Shown: positions 1-5,923, numbered from the stretch's first letter. The stretch is DNA of 11,101 nucleotides from CAZHZT01 sp964537285 (GCA_964537285.1 CAZHZT010000162.1:1-11101); one strand, 5' to 3'. The notes: a model not told the origin generated them from the sequence alone. Translations and numbers: made by a program.

Positions 1-40
1 AACAAGAATTATTTTTCCCAATCCGACAGGCTAGTTAAAC

Positions 41-391
41 ATGAGGTTTCTTGCCAATGAAAACTTCCCAAAGCCTAGTATTTCTTATTTAAGAGAACAA
101 GGTCATTTTGTAAACAGTATTCAAGAAGAACTCGCTGGAATACCAGATGAAGAAGTAGTCGAAATTGCCGCAAATGGAAATCTTATTATTCTAACCTTCG
201 ATAGCGACTATGGAGAAATTCTTTTTAAGCATCCGAAAGAAAACCCTCCTTCCGTAGTTTACTTTCGGTTTAAAGGAAACGCTCCCAAAAAAGCAGGAGA
301 AATACTAGTTGATCTTTTAAGCTATGGAATCCAAATTCAAGGATTTTTCACCGTTATTGAGGAAACAGGTATAAGACAAAGGAAAATTTAA
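41..391 (+). CDS. DUF5615 family PIN-like protein, putative type II toxin
   Basis: This 116-residue protein matches the DUF5615 (Mut7-C-like, PIN-fold) pattern. It opens with MRFLANEN, where the family has a [D/N]EN acidic motif, followed by LREQGH, then IPDEEVVEIA with D36/E37/E38, and LTFDSDYGEI with D54 and D56. These acidic residues are the likely metal-binding site of a PIN nuclease. Family members are usually the toxin half of a two-gene module whose upstream partner is a DUF433 antitoxin. The window starts only 40 bp before this ATG. One upstream frame is open from the window edge to a TAA at 36-38, reading QELFFPIRQAS, and could be the end of such a partner, but it is too short to assign. 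RNase activity is inferred from the family. The gene looks intact and its length is typical. A good terminator follows at 534-580. Confidence 0.85.
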   Translation: MRFLANENFPKPSISYLREQGHFVNSIQEELAGIPDEEVVEIAANGNLIILTFDSDYGEILFKHPKENPPSVVYFRFKGNAPKKAGEILVDLLSYGIQIQGFFTVIEETGIRQRKI

Positions 392-464
392 ATTCTTGTT
401 TCAAAAAGGTGTCCAAATCGGTGTCCATAAAAAATCACCCAACACAAAATCCTGATTAAAAGCT

Positions 465-500
465 CATTACAAAACACCAACGACTCCCTCCGGCTCCACT
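465..500. repeat. 36-bp dispersed repeat, copy 1
   Basis: This segment begins CATTACAAAAC and ends CTCCCTCCGGCTCCACT. It recurs in direct orientation at 6348-6383 with 32 of 36 bases identical. Sequence after the final CCACT is unrelated at the two sites, so the repeat has a sharp right border. The left border is softer, with AGC-CATTAC-like bases shared. It looks like the end of a mobile or REP-like intergenic element. No coding capacity was seen. Confidence 0.6.
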
Positions 501-533
501 GTTTTAGTAAAAAGTTAAAAGTTTGTAAAGTGG

Positions 534-580
534 AAAGAGTTGATAAAGTGAATCGATACTTTATCGGCTCTTTTTTGTTT
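534..580 (+). terminator. Rho-independent terminator
   Basis: A 16-bp stem pairs 534-549 (AAAGAGTTGATAAAGT) with 558-573 (ACTTTATCGGCTCTTT), with two G-T pairs and an 8-nt loop. It is followed by TTTGTTTTG. It sits downstream of the DUF5615 gene and would end its transcript. The left arm is part of the AAAGTTTGTAAAGTG repeat family that recurs through the window. Confidence 0.75.
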
Positions 581-614
581 TGCTCCACAGGAAACAGTGA
601 AAAGTTGAAAGAAG

Positions 615-650
615 AAAGCCCTTGCTGACTGGATTTGCAAGGGCTTTTTA
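615..650. terminator. Bidirectional terminator hairpin
   Basis: A perfect 11-bp stem pairs AAAGCCCTTGC (615-625) with GCAAGGGCTTT (637-647), with an 11-nt loop. On the plus strand TTTATTTT follows. On the minus strand a pyrimidine-rich TCTTCTTTC tail follows, so it can also end the antitoxin-toxin transcript coming from 1157 to 691. The stem closely resembles the terminator at 4431-4465, suggesting a common stock of terminator sequence in this genome. Confidence 0.75.
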
Positions 651-690
651 TTTTGCTAGTGCTTCTTTTAATTAATGCAAGTTGCGTTAA

Positions 691-987
691 TTATTCATCA
701 ATACCCTTTAAAGGGAAACTGCTATGTCTTACAGCAAGAATATCGACCCTATTGGACTCGGGAAGGCTATAAATGATCCTATATTTGCGAACAATCAATT
801 CACGTATAGAGGACAGATTTGTTTCAGGAACTTTGCGGCCGGCATTAGGAAACTGTTCTAAATGATCAACTGCGGCAAAGAAATCGTCCACTAAATGAGT
901 GGCAAATCTTTCAGAAGATTGTGCAATATTTGCCGCTATTTCTTCAACATCTTCCAATGCCCGAAAAGTCCAATTTACTTCAGCCAT
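691..987 (-). CDS. ParE/RelE-superfamily toxin of a type II toxin-antitoxin module
   Basis: This 98-residue protein has the ParE/RelE (PF05016) layout. The N-terminal WTFRALEDVEEIAANIAQ helix is followed by a second helix with FFAAVDHLEQFPNAGRKVPE. The core is IRELIVRKYRIIYSLPE and the C-terminus is RVDILAVRHSSFPL. The R-[EK]-L-x-V-x-x-Y-R-[IV]-[IV]-Y signature is typical of ParE-type toxins. Members of this superfamily either poison gyrase (ParE) or cleave ribosome-bound mRNA (RelE), and sequence alone cannot say which. The ATG at 987 lies inside the last codons of the antitoxin gene, a 13-bp overlap that implies translational coupling. The gene appears intact. Confidence 0.9.
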   Translation of the reverse strand: MAEVNWTFRALEDVEEIAANIAQSSERFATHLVDDFFAAVDHLEQFPNAGRKVPETNLSSIRELIVRKYRIIYSLPESNRVDILAVRHSSFPLKGIDE

Positions 988-1157
988 TTACCCAGGCGTT
1001 TTTTGGCTTCTTCATTTGACATCACTTTCCCATCCTCTGCTTGCTGAAGCCCCTCTTGGATTTTTTCAAGCACGATTAAGCGTTCTACTAATTCATCAAG
1101 TGAAAAATTATCCGGTAGGGAGTGGATGGTTTCTAGTACTTTTGCTTTGACCAGCAT
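975..1157 (-). CDS. Antitoxin partner of the ParE-type toxin
   Basis: This protein has 60 residues, starting MLVKAKVLETIHSLPDN and ending EEAKKRLGKWLK. The ATG at 1157 was chosen because the frame upstream of it reads through apparent DGR debris and has no family resemblance. The sequence is mostly helical. The C-terminal EGLQQAEDGKVMSNEEAKKRL is the sort of segment seen in small Bacteroidota antitoxins paired with RelE/ParE toxins: a dimerising helix followed by a toxin-wrapping tail. I do not recognise a named DNA-binding fold such as Phd or RHH with confidence. It precedes and overlaps the toxin, the usual antitoxin-first order. Autorepression is likely by analogy but no operator was identified. 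Confidence 0.8.
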   Translation of the reverse strand: MLVKAKVLETIHSLPDNFSLDELVERLIVLEKIQEGLQQAEDGKVMSNEEAKKRLGKWLK

Positions 1158-1248
1158 TGTTTTTTCTATTGTTAATGATGAATAGTAATTAAACGAAAAT
1201 AGCAAGGGGATTAGTTCAAAACAGCCCGGTAAAAATGATCTTGTATAC

Positions 1249-1338
1249 CTACTCCTTCGGAAAATCCTTAGTAAACTCAAAGATCTTCAAGATTAGCTTA
1301 TAAACATCCTTAAATACCGGCAAATCGTCGGGATTGTT
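1249..1338 (-). pseudogene. avd: Remnant of DGR accessory gene avd (four-helix-bundle protein)
   Basis: Seven bases after the P1 stop codon, the minus strand reads NNPDDLPVFKDVYKL, then ILKIFEFTKDFPKE, then TAG at 1249-1251. The DLPVF...Y.L...I.....FPK pattern is the N-terminal segment I associate with the DGR accessory protein Avd, a pentameric four-helix bundle that binds the reverse transcriptase and template RNA. A 2-base gap after KE would restore a tyrosine and give KEYRYT, which matches how the family continues (FPK.YR[YF]T); after that the sequence is unrelated. No ATG is present: the codon at the expected start is TTT. Only about 30 of roughly 110-120 expected residues remain. The position directly behind a VR-bearing gene on the same strand fits a DGR cassette. 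The call rests on motif memory, not a search. Confidence 0.68.
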
Positions 1339-1344
1339 AAATTG

Positions 1345-2562
1345 TTAAAAAGCCCGGACCGCACGCACACGGAAGAAGTTGAGCTTATTGCCGACGTCCT
1401 GGATACCATTGACGAAGTTCTGGAACCACGCAAGGTTGGAATTATACTCCGTAGAACTCCAGTAAACCTCCTGTTCAAATCCACCTAAATTATTAGGGTC
1501 AGACGGGCCTGCGCTAATGTCATCACCATCAGAATCTGCCAGGTTTTCCCACATCAAATTCAGTTCCCCAGCCGATGGCAAAAACCAGTCGTTATAACTC
1601 CCCTGAGGAAGGCTCGCTACAAAAGCCGCATCATCTTCCGTGATACAGCCAGATCCGTCCGTCAAAATAGCGGTAGTATTCGTGGCGCCATCTCCAATTT
1701 CTGCTCCAAGACCAGAAGGAGGTGGAGGTAAACCAACATTTGGGGCTCCCGTAATATCTGTACCAAGACAGCCCCATTGATGGGTGAAATCACCACTTAA
1801 ATCAGAATCTGCAGGAGCTGCCACCAGGCCGGTGCAATCCGGCCCACTATTATCTATATAAAATATTAGCCCTCCTTCGTAGGTTAAGCCATATAAGTCT
1901 GTTTCTATAGCGCCAGCGTCCAATAGCTCGCAAGGAGTAGCTCCATCTGTCAATAGGTCTTGGAGAGTTACTCCAGAACCTAGCAAATCAGAGAGTGTTT
2001 CCCCTAGTAAGAAGCGCTGATATGAATTTAATATCGTTATCATTCGAGAAGCTCCATCAACAGTGGTCAGTGTCAATGCTCCATCAGAGAAAGAAAGATC
2101 CTCAATCCCGTTAAAGGCTACATTGGAAGTATCTGCATAAAAGGAATAAGGTACGCTTAGCAATTGCGTCGTGCCCATTAAGGTATAGCTATTTCCTATA
2201 CCACTCAAATCCAACTCTACTTGTAGGTGATATTCTCCTGTACTCCAGGGGATCTTATTAAAGGTACCGCTTTGATCCATTCCCGTTCCTATCTCCAGAT
2301 TCACCAAGCCGAAAGCATTCGTGCTTAGGTCATGCGTCTCCTGATACACTTCCGTACCGGCCCCCTGGATAATCGTCATCCGAAGGCTTACATTCTGGTT
2401 CATCACTACCTCCCCTTGCGCATCCCGGATGATCGTTTGGTATTGGAAGGATTGGGGGGCTTGGGCGCTTAGCGATATGGGGGATAGCATTAAGCATAAC
2501 ATTATTGTTAAGCCGGGCAGCATCGAAAACTTCGACGATCGAAAACGTACCGTTCTTTTCAT
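1345..2562 (-). CDS. Exported DUF1566 (C-type-lectin-like) protein P1, putative DGR target
   Basis: The protein has 405 residues. A Sec signal peptide runs to about residue 33 (core MLPGLTIMLCLMLSP, cleavage near SLSA/QAP). The start at 2562 gives a basic n-region; Met14 at 2523 is an alternative. Residues 35-145 form the N-terminal domain common in Bacteroidota surface and tail-like proteins (APQSFQYQ, STNAFGLVNLEIG, WSTGEYHLQVELD, TQLLSVPYSFYAD). Residues 223-405 are a DUF1566/Lcl_C domain: YGLTYEGGLIFY, GLVAAP, WGCLGTDI, GDGATNT, DWFLPSAGEL, VYWSSTEY and C-terminal RVRAVRAF. Residues 366-405 are encoded by the putative variable region, with changeable positions between 373 and 397 on what would be the ligand face of the lectin fold. 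It likely acts at the cell surface or outside the cell as a binding protein; the ligand is unknown. It ends exactly at RAF, and an avd remnant follows. The paralogue P2 lies upstream with the nuclease gene between them. Confidence 0.85.
   Translation of the reverse strand: MKRTVRFRSSKFSMLPGLTIMLCLMLSPISLSAQAPQSFQYQTIIRDAQGEVVMNQNVSLRMTIIQGAGTEVYQETHDLSTNAFGLVNLEIGTGMDQSGTFNKIPWSTGEYHLQVELDLSGIGNSYTLMGTTQLLSVPYSFYADTSNVAFNGIEDLSFSDGALTLTTVDGASRMITILNSYQRFLLGETLSDLLGSGVTLQDLLTDGATPCELLDAGAIETDLYGLTYEGGLIFYIDNSGPDCTGLVAAPADSDLSGDFTHQWGCLGTDITGAPNVGLPPPPSGLGAEIGDGATNTTAILTDGSGCITEDDAAFVASLPQGSYNDWFLPSAGELNLMWENLADSDGDDISAGPSDPNNLGGFEQEVYWSSTEYNSNLAWFQNFVNGIQDVGNKLNFFRVRAVRAF
1348..1467 (-). other. 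Putative DGR variable region VR1
   Basis: These are the last 40 codons of P1. The start, VYWSSTE, and the end, RVRAVRAF, match VR2 (4512-4631) almost base for base. Between them, the 25-codon core (1372-1446) differs from VR2 at 26 positions: 12 at codon base 1, 12 at base 2 and 2 at base 3. Examples of codon pairs are AAC/GTC, TCC/AGC, GGC/TTC, CTC/GGC, TTC/GAC and CAG/CGG. All fit A-to-N substitution of an AAC, AAT or CAG template. The GC-rich end CGTGTGCGTGCGGTC (1357-1371) is where an initiation-of-mutagenic-homology site would lie. The core contains no stop codon, as expected for AAY codons. Confidence 0.85.
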
Positions 2563-2590
2563 AAATCAGGGATTTATTTCGTTTAGTACC

Positions 2591-2613
2591 AGCCAAAAAC
2601 CTATTTTTTGGCT
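2591..2613. other. Hairpin in the P1 leader
   Basis: AGCCAAAAA (2591-2599) pairs perfectly with TTTTTGGCT (2605-2613) around a 5-nt loop. It lies between the putative P1 promoter and the P1 start codon, so it would be in the 5' untranslated region. No clear U tract follows on the minus strand, so attenuation is only a possibility. Confidence 0.35.
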
Positions 2614-2760
2614 AGTAATTAATATATTAAGTTCAGTAAATACCTTAAAATGGAGCGCAGCAGAATCGTAACTTTCTACTTTTCACTTTCAACTTTTAAC
2701 TTTCTACTCTGATTCACTTTCAACTTTCTACTCTCTTTACGGTGTTTAGGAAGGATGTGG

Positions 2761-2794
2761 TAAAGATAGGAAAAAATTCCCCCCCCCCCCGCAA
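2761..2794 (-). promoter_or_regulatory. Putative promoter of P1 with G12 tract in the spacer
   Basis: On the minus strand TTG (2794-2792) is followed 23 nt later by TATCTTTA (2768-2761). This resembles the Bacteroidota TTG / TAnnTTTG promoter, with one mismatch in the -7 box. The spacer holds a run of 12 G (2790-2779) followed by AATTTTTTCC. The P1 start codon is about 200 bp downstream, a long leader. The same arrangement with the same 23-nt spacing precedes P2. A G tract of this length is prone to slippage and could vary promoter spacing, but no length variants can be seen in one sequence. The overlapping hairpin at 2771-2812 offers a competing explanation. Confidence 0.4.
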
Positions 2795-2812
2795 GGGTGG
2801 AGGGAATTTTTT
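2771..2812 (-). terminator. Terminator-like hairpin after the nuclease gene
   Basis: AAAAAATTCCC (2771-2781) pairs with GGGAATTTTTT (2802-2812), and additional C-tract/GGGTGGAGGG pairing is possible inside. It begins one base past the nuclease stop codon at 2813-2815. On the minus strand the arm ends in a run of T. It overlaps the putative P1 promoter. Confidence 0.6.
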
Positions 2813-4348
2813 TCAACTTTCCACCTTCCACTCCTCTACCGCCTTCTTCTCCGTCGAGAAGTTAATGCCTACCGCCACCTTTTCCTTCTCTGAATCCTGA
2901 TAAGGCGCCAGGTAGCCCTTCTCACGAATTTGCTGCAGCGCCGCTTCCGCGCTGCCATCCAGTTTGAACTCAAAGGCGTAAATGTAGTGTTGATTCTCTA
3001 CCAGTGCGTCACAACGGCCATGAGCCGTATGCACCTCAGACCGGATATAAGTACCCAGCAGAGAAAAGATGAGGTGAACGAGGGCGTGATAAAAGTGCTC
3101 GTTTTCCTTTTGCCAGAGATCGTAGGGAATGGAAGCGAAAAGGCTATTTATCGTAGCAATGACTGTTTCCATGTCATTCTTCCTCAGTGCTTTCAATACC
3201 CTGACCACCGGGCTGAGTGGATCCACCGCTAGATTGTCTTGATAAGCCTGTAACAGATATTGTTGCATGGAAAAGCGCACCTCCTGATTGGGGTACCGAA
3301 GCGTGTACAAGAACAAGTCCTTATCATAATGGTCGATGGTAAGGTAACCGGTTTGAAAGAGCAAGCTTGTCGGGTTTAAAGCTGAAATGATGAAGCTGTT
3401 CAGCTGATTTTCTGAGACTTCTAAGTGCTCGATATCGTAAAAATGATGTTTCTTTAATTCCTTAATCAAAAAGGTAGGGGTACCTGTTTCGAACCAGAAG
3501 TTTTGGAATTTCCGGGCATCAAAAAAACGCAATAAGGAAAAGGGATTGTACAGCCGATCTAAGCCATTCCAGGAATAACCATTGTACCAAAGCTGAATTT
3601 TTTCCACCAATTCGTCTGTAGAAATTTCTTCTAAATCAGCTATCTGCTGAATGGACTCAGAAAAATAAGCGCTCAGCTCTTCGTGCGTGATGCCAAGCAA
3701 GGTGTCCGAATAACGATGCAGACTGATATTGCTCAAGTTGTTCAATTCCGAAAAGATACTCACCTTGGAAAAGGCTGATACTCCCGTGATGAAGACCAAT
3801 TCAAGATATGGGTCGCTGTCTTTGATAACAGAGTAAAAGTTCTTAAGAACATTACGATTGGCCTCTGCCTGTTCGATATCATCCAGGTAGTCAATGATCG
3901 GCTTATCGTATTCATCAACGAGCAGCACCACTCTCTGACCATACTTTTTGTACGTTTTTTGAATAAGATCCTCCAGGGGGTTCAGGAATTTGCTCTCGTT
4001 CAACTCGACCCCAAGGTGCTCTGCTTCCTTTTTCAAGCCAAAGGCAATGGCTTCTTTCAGCGGATTGTCCTTGTAGGAAAAGGTAGCAAACTTTAGATGA
4101 ATTACCGGATGCTGCTCCTCCCAATTCCATTGATCTTCTATCCACAAGCCCTTAAACAGGTCTTTCTTCCCACTGTACAACTCCTTGATGGTGGAAAGCA
4201 GCAGGGATTTGCCAAAGCGGCGTGGGCGGGAAAGGAAGAAGTATTTACCACTATTTAATACATCGAATATTTGCTTTGTTTTATCTATGTAAACAAAGCC
4301 TTTTTCTCGAATTTCTTTGAAATCTTGTATGCCGATTGGATATTTCAT
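2813..4348 (-). CDS. AAA-like ATPase with C-terminal PD-(D/E)XK nuclease domain (DUF1703 type)
   Basis: The protein has 511 residues from MKYPIGIQDF at 4348. The open frame extends to 4444, but those 32 extra codons come from the dispersed intergenic repeat, so I reject the longer start. Residues 3-290 are the AAA-ATPase-like domain (PF09820): FVYIDKT, a Walker A-like RPRRFGKSLL at 41-50, Walker B VLLVDEYD at 141-148, and FITGVSAFSKVSIFSELNNL. The C-terminal domain (PF08011) carries D447 in GRCDALVE and E460/K462 in AFEFKL, the D...ExK nuclease core, followed by a conserved glutamine helix (ALQQIREKGY). This is a very common multicopy family in Bacteroidota; its role is not established, and DNA processing or a mobile-element or defence function are guesses. 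It sits between P2 and P1 on the same strand. The final residues KVES and the stop overlap a CTTTCAACTTTCC-type repeat. Confidence 0.92.
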   Translation of the reverse strand: MKYPIGIQDFKEIREKGFVYIDKTKQIFDVLNSGKYFFLSRPRRFGKSLLLSTIKELYSGKKDLFKGLWIEDQWNWEEQHPVIHLKFATFSYKDNPLKEAIAFGLKKEAEHLGVELNESKFLNPLEDLIQKTYKKYGQRVVLLVDEYDKPIIDYLDDIEQAEANRNVLKNFYSVIKDSDPYLELVFITGVSAFSKVSIFSELNNLSNISLHRYSDTLLGITHEELSAYFSESIQQIADLEEISTDELVEKIQLWYNGYSWNGLDRLYNPFSLLRFFDARKFQNFWFETGTPTFLIKELKKHHFYDIEHLEVSENQLNSFIISALNPTSLLFQTGYLTIDHYDKDLFLYTLRYPNQEVRFSMQQYLLQAYQDNLAVDPLSPVVRVLKALRKNDMETVIATINSLFASIPYDLWQKENEHFYHALVHLIFSLLGTYIRSEVHTAHGRCDALVENQHYIYAFEFKLDGSAEAALQQIREKGYLAPYQDSEKEKVAVGINFSTEKKAVEEWKVES

Positions 4349-4396
4349 AAACGTAAAGATACGAGCTTTTGAGGAAAAAGAGTGGAAAGTTATAAA

Positions 4397-4497
4397 GTTG
4401 AAAGTTTGTAAAGTGAAAAGTATTGACAGTAAAAGCCTTTGCAACCTGAGTTTGCAAAGGCTTTTTTCTATATACTTTTCACTTTCTCACTTTCAAC
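4397..4497. repeat. Nested inverted repeat around a terminator
   Basis: The left arm runs GTTGAAAGT (4397-4405), 4-nt spacer, AAAGTGAAAAGTAT (4410-4423). The right arm mirrors it as ATACTTTTCACTTT (4472-4485), 3-nt spacer, ACTTTCAAC (4489-4497). At the centre is the 14-bp terminator stem 4431-4444/4452-4465. The outer arms belong to the AAAGTTGAAAG repeat family also present near 510, 600, 2680-2740, 2815 and 5920-6000. The whole structure could form a cruciform-like or long hairpin RNA. Confidence 0.8.
4431..4465 (-). terminator. Strong terminator between P2 and the nuclease gene
   Basis: A perfect 14-bp stem pairs AAAAGCCTTTGCAA with TTGCAAAGGCTTTT around the 7-nt loop CCTGAGT. It lies just past the P2 stop (4479) and ahead of the nuclease start (4348), so the two genes are probably separate transcription units. 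Confidence 0.8.
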
Positions 4498-5910
4498 TTT
4501 CTACTATCTCGAAAAGCCCGAACCGCACGCACACGGTCGCTGATGCCCTTATTGAAGAAGTCCCGGACCCCATCGCTGAAGTCCTGGAACCACGCACTGA
4601 CGCTACTGAACTCCGTAGAACTCCAGTAAACACTATTATTTAAATTTCCCAAATTTTTTTGTTTTAAATTGGTATATATTAGGCGCAATTCTCCAGCCGA
4701 TGGCAAAAACCAGTCGCTATACCCCCCCTGTGGCAGACTCGCTACAGAAGCCGCACCTGTTGCTGTGATACAGCCAGATCCGTCCGTCAAAATCGCGGTA
4801 GTATTCGTGGCGCCATCTCCAATTTCTGCTCCAGGACCAGCGGGGGGACCGGGATCTAAGGTTACATTCGGGACTCCCGTAATATCTGTACCAAAACAGC
4901 CCCAGGGATGTTCAAAATTACCACTTACCTCAGAATCTGCAGGAGCTGCCACCAGGCCGAAACAAGGGTTTGAATTAACATCTACGTAAAAAATCAGGCC
5001 ACCCTCATAGGTTTTCCCATATAATTCGGAAATGGGCACACCACTATTTACTATCTCGCAGGGCGTTTCCCCGGCATCCAGGCGATCCTGAACAACACAA
5101 AAAAATGGGTCTATGGCGCCAGAAGAATTCAAATTACAGGAGCCACTAAGTCCTCCAGCTATAGTTATATCCCAGCTATCTCCTTCGGTAAGCCCTGAAA
5201 TTATAATCGTTCCGTTCTCAACAAGAGCAGGGTCATCCCCACTGATTGTTCCGCTACCATTATTCACAATAATGGCTTGATCATCCAGGCCGGAGTAACC
5301 GATTTCAATAGTCAACTGGTCGTTGTTACTCCCGAGGGTTTGAGTAATACAATTTTGAAAAACCTCTGTTGACCCCGTTTCTATATCATCTATTCCACAG
5401 GGCAGCAAATTCAACACTGTTCCGTCGCCTCGGGTCAATTTAAGCGTATCCCCCTTGTAGAAGCCGCCGGTGATACAATTGTTTGTATTTTCAGCATAGA
5501 GCGCATAGGGCAAGCTCAGCAACTGGGTTGTACCCATTATCGTATAACTATTTCCTATGCCCGTCAGGTCCAGTTCTACATGTACGTGGTAGTTGCCTGA
5601 ACTCCAGTCGATCTGATCGAACTCAATGAGCGGAGGCATAGTTACAGGAGTACCTCCCCCCAATCTCCAGGTTTACTAAGCCGAAGGCATTAGTGTTGAG
5701 GATATGCGTTTCCTGATATACATTCGTGCCAGGGTCAGGATTTATAGGCCCCTGGATAATCGTTATCCGCAGGCTTACACTTTGATTCATCACTACCTCC
5801 CCTTGTACATCCCGGATGATGGTTTGGTATTGGAAGGATTGGGGGGCTTGAGCGCTGAGCGACAGGCCTGCTAGTGTTATGATCAACAATGTTAGTAAGT
5901 TCTTTTTCAT
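4479..5910 (-). pseudogene. Exported DUF1566 protein P2, putative DGR target, single frameshift at a G6 run
   Basis: The 5' frame (from ATG 5910) encodes a signal peptide, MKKNLLTLLIITLAGLSLSA, and the same N-terminal domain as P1 (APQSFQYQTIIRD, NTNAFGLVNLEIG). It then leaves frame at six consecutive G (5661-5656 on the minus strand) and stops near 5623. Removing one G gives EIGGGTPVTMPPLIEF and joins the downstream frame, which continues as in P1: WSSGNYHVHVELDL, TQLLSLPYALYAEN, then a middle segment longer than P1's, and a full DUF1566 domain (YGKTYEGGLIFYVD, GLVAAP, WGCFGTDI, DWFLPSAGEL, VYWSSTEF, RVRAVRAF). The repaired product would be about 476 residues. P1 ends at RAF, but P2 lacks that stop and adds RDSRKLKVRK, encoded by an intergenic repeat. 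The downstream part alone would lack a signal peptide. Phase variation, sequencing error and true decay all remain possible. Confidence 0.8.
4512..4631 (-). other. Putative DGR variable region VR2
   Basis: The 40 codons from VYWSSTE to RVRAVRAF in P2 are homologous to VR1 at 1348-1467. In the core (4536-4610) 16 of 25 residues differ from VR1. Nearly all differing codons keep the same third base (C or T) while bases 1 and 2 vary, the pattern left when adenines of AAC/AAT template codons are randomised during mutagenic retrohoming. The GC-rich 3' flank CGTGTGCGTGCGGTT differs from VR1 by one synonymous base. There is no TR, avd or RT beside it, so if it is a DGR target it is remote or orphaned. 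Confidence 0.83.
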
Positions 5911-5923
5911 GGTGAATCAGTTA

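Larger units (their letters stand above)
2716..2812 (-). repeat. 97-bp block upstream of P1, copy 1
   Basis: This block aligns without gaps to 5985-6081 upstream of P2, with about 9 mismatches. Shared parts, on the plus strand, are CTCTTTACGGTGTTT, TAAAGATAGG, a C tract, and CAAGGGTGGAGGGA. It is found in front of both DUF1566 paralogues, so it was either duplicated with them or is a conserved regulatory element. The 250-bp gap between P1 and the nuclease gene consists mainly of this block plus repeats of the CTTTCAACTTTC family. Confidence 0.8.

Noticed and set aside
1..38. Tail of an upstream DUF433-type antitoxin in frame 3 (QELFFPIRQAS, TAA at 36-38)
   Set aside because: Attractive because DUF5615 toxins often follow DUF433 genes, but 11 codons in one of three open frames are not enough to call a gene.
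388..588. Minus-strand open frame of 66 codons
   Set aside because: It is made largely of terminator and dispersed-repeat sequence, with low-complexity residues (TLSTLSTLQTFNF) and no family resemblance.
899..1150. Plus-strand open frame opposite the toxin-antitoxin genes
   Set aside because: It is antisense to two well-supported overlapping genes and has no recognisable domain.
1158..1280. N-terminal extension of the antitoxin frame back to 1280
   Set aside because: The extra 41 codons run through avd-like debris in another frame; the ATG at 1157 starts the antitoxin-like sequence.
2779..2790. Treating the 12 versus 9 G/C tract difference as direct evidence of slippage
   Set aside because: The two 97-bp blocks align without gaps, so the difference arises from substitutions. 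Slippage remains possible but is not shown.
4349..4444. 32-codon N-terminal extension of the nuclease frame
   Set aside because: It is encoded by the inverted-repeat/terminator region; family members begin at MKYPIGIQ.
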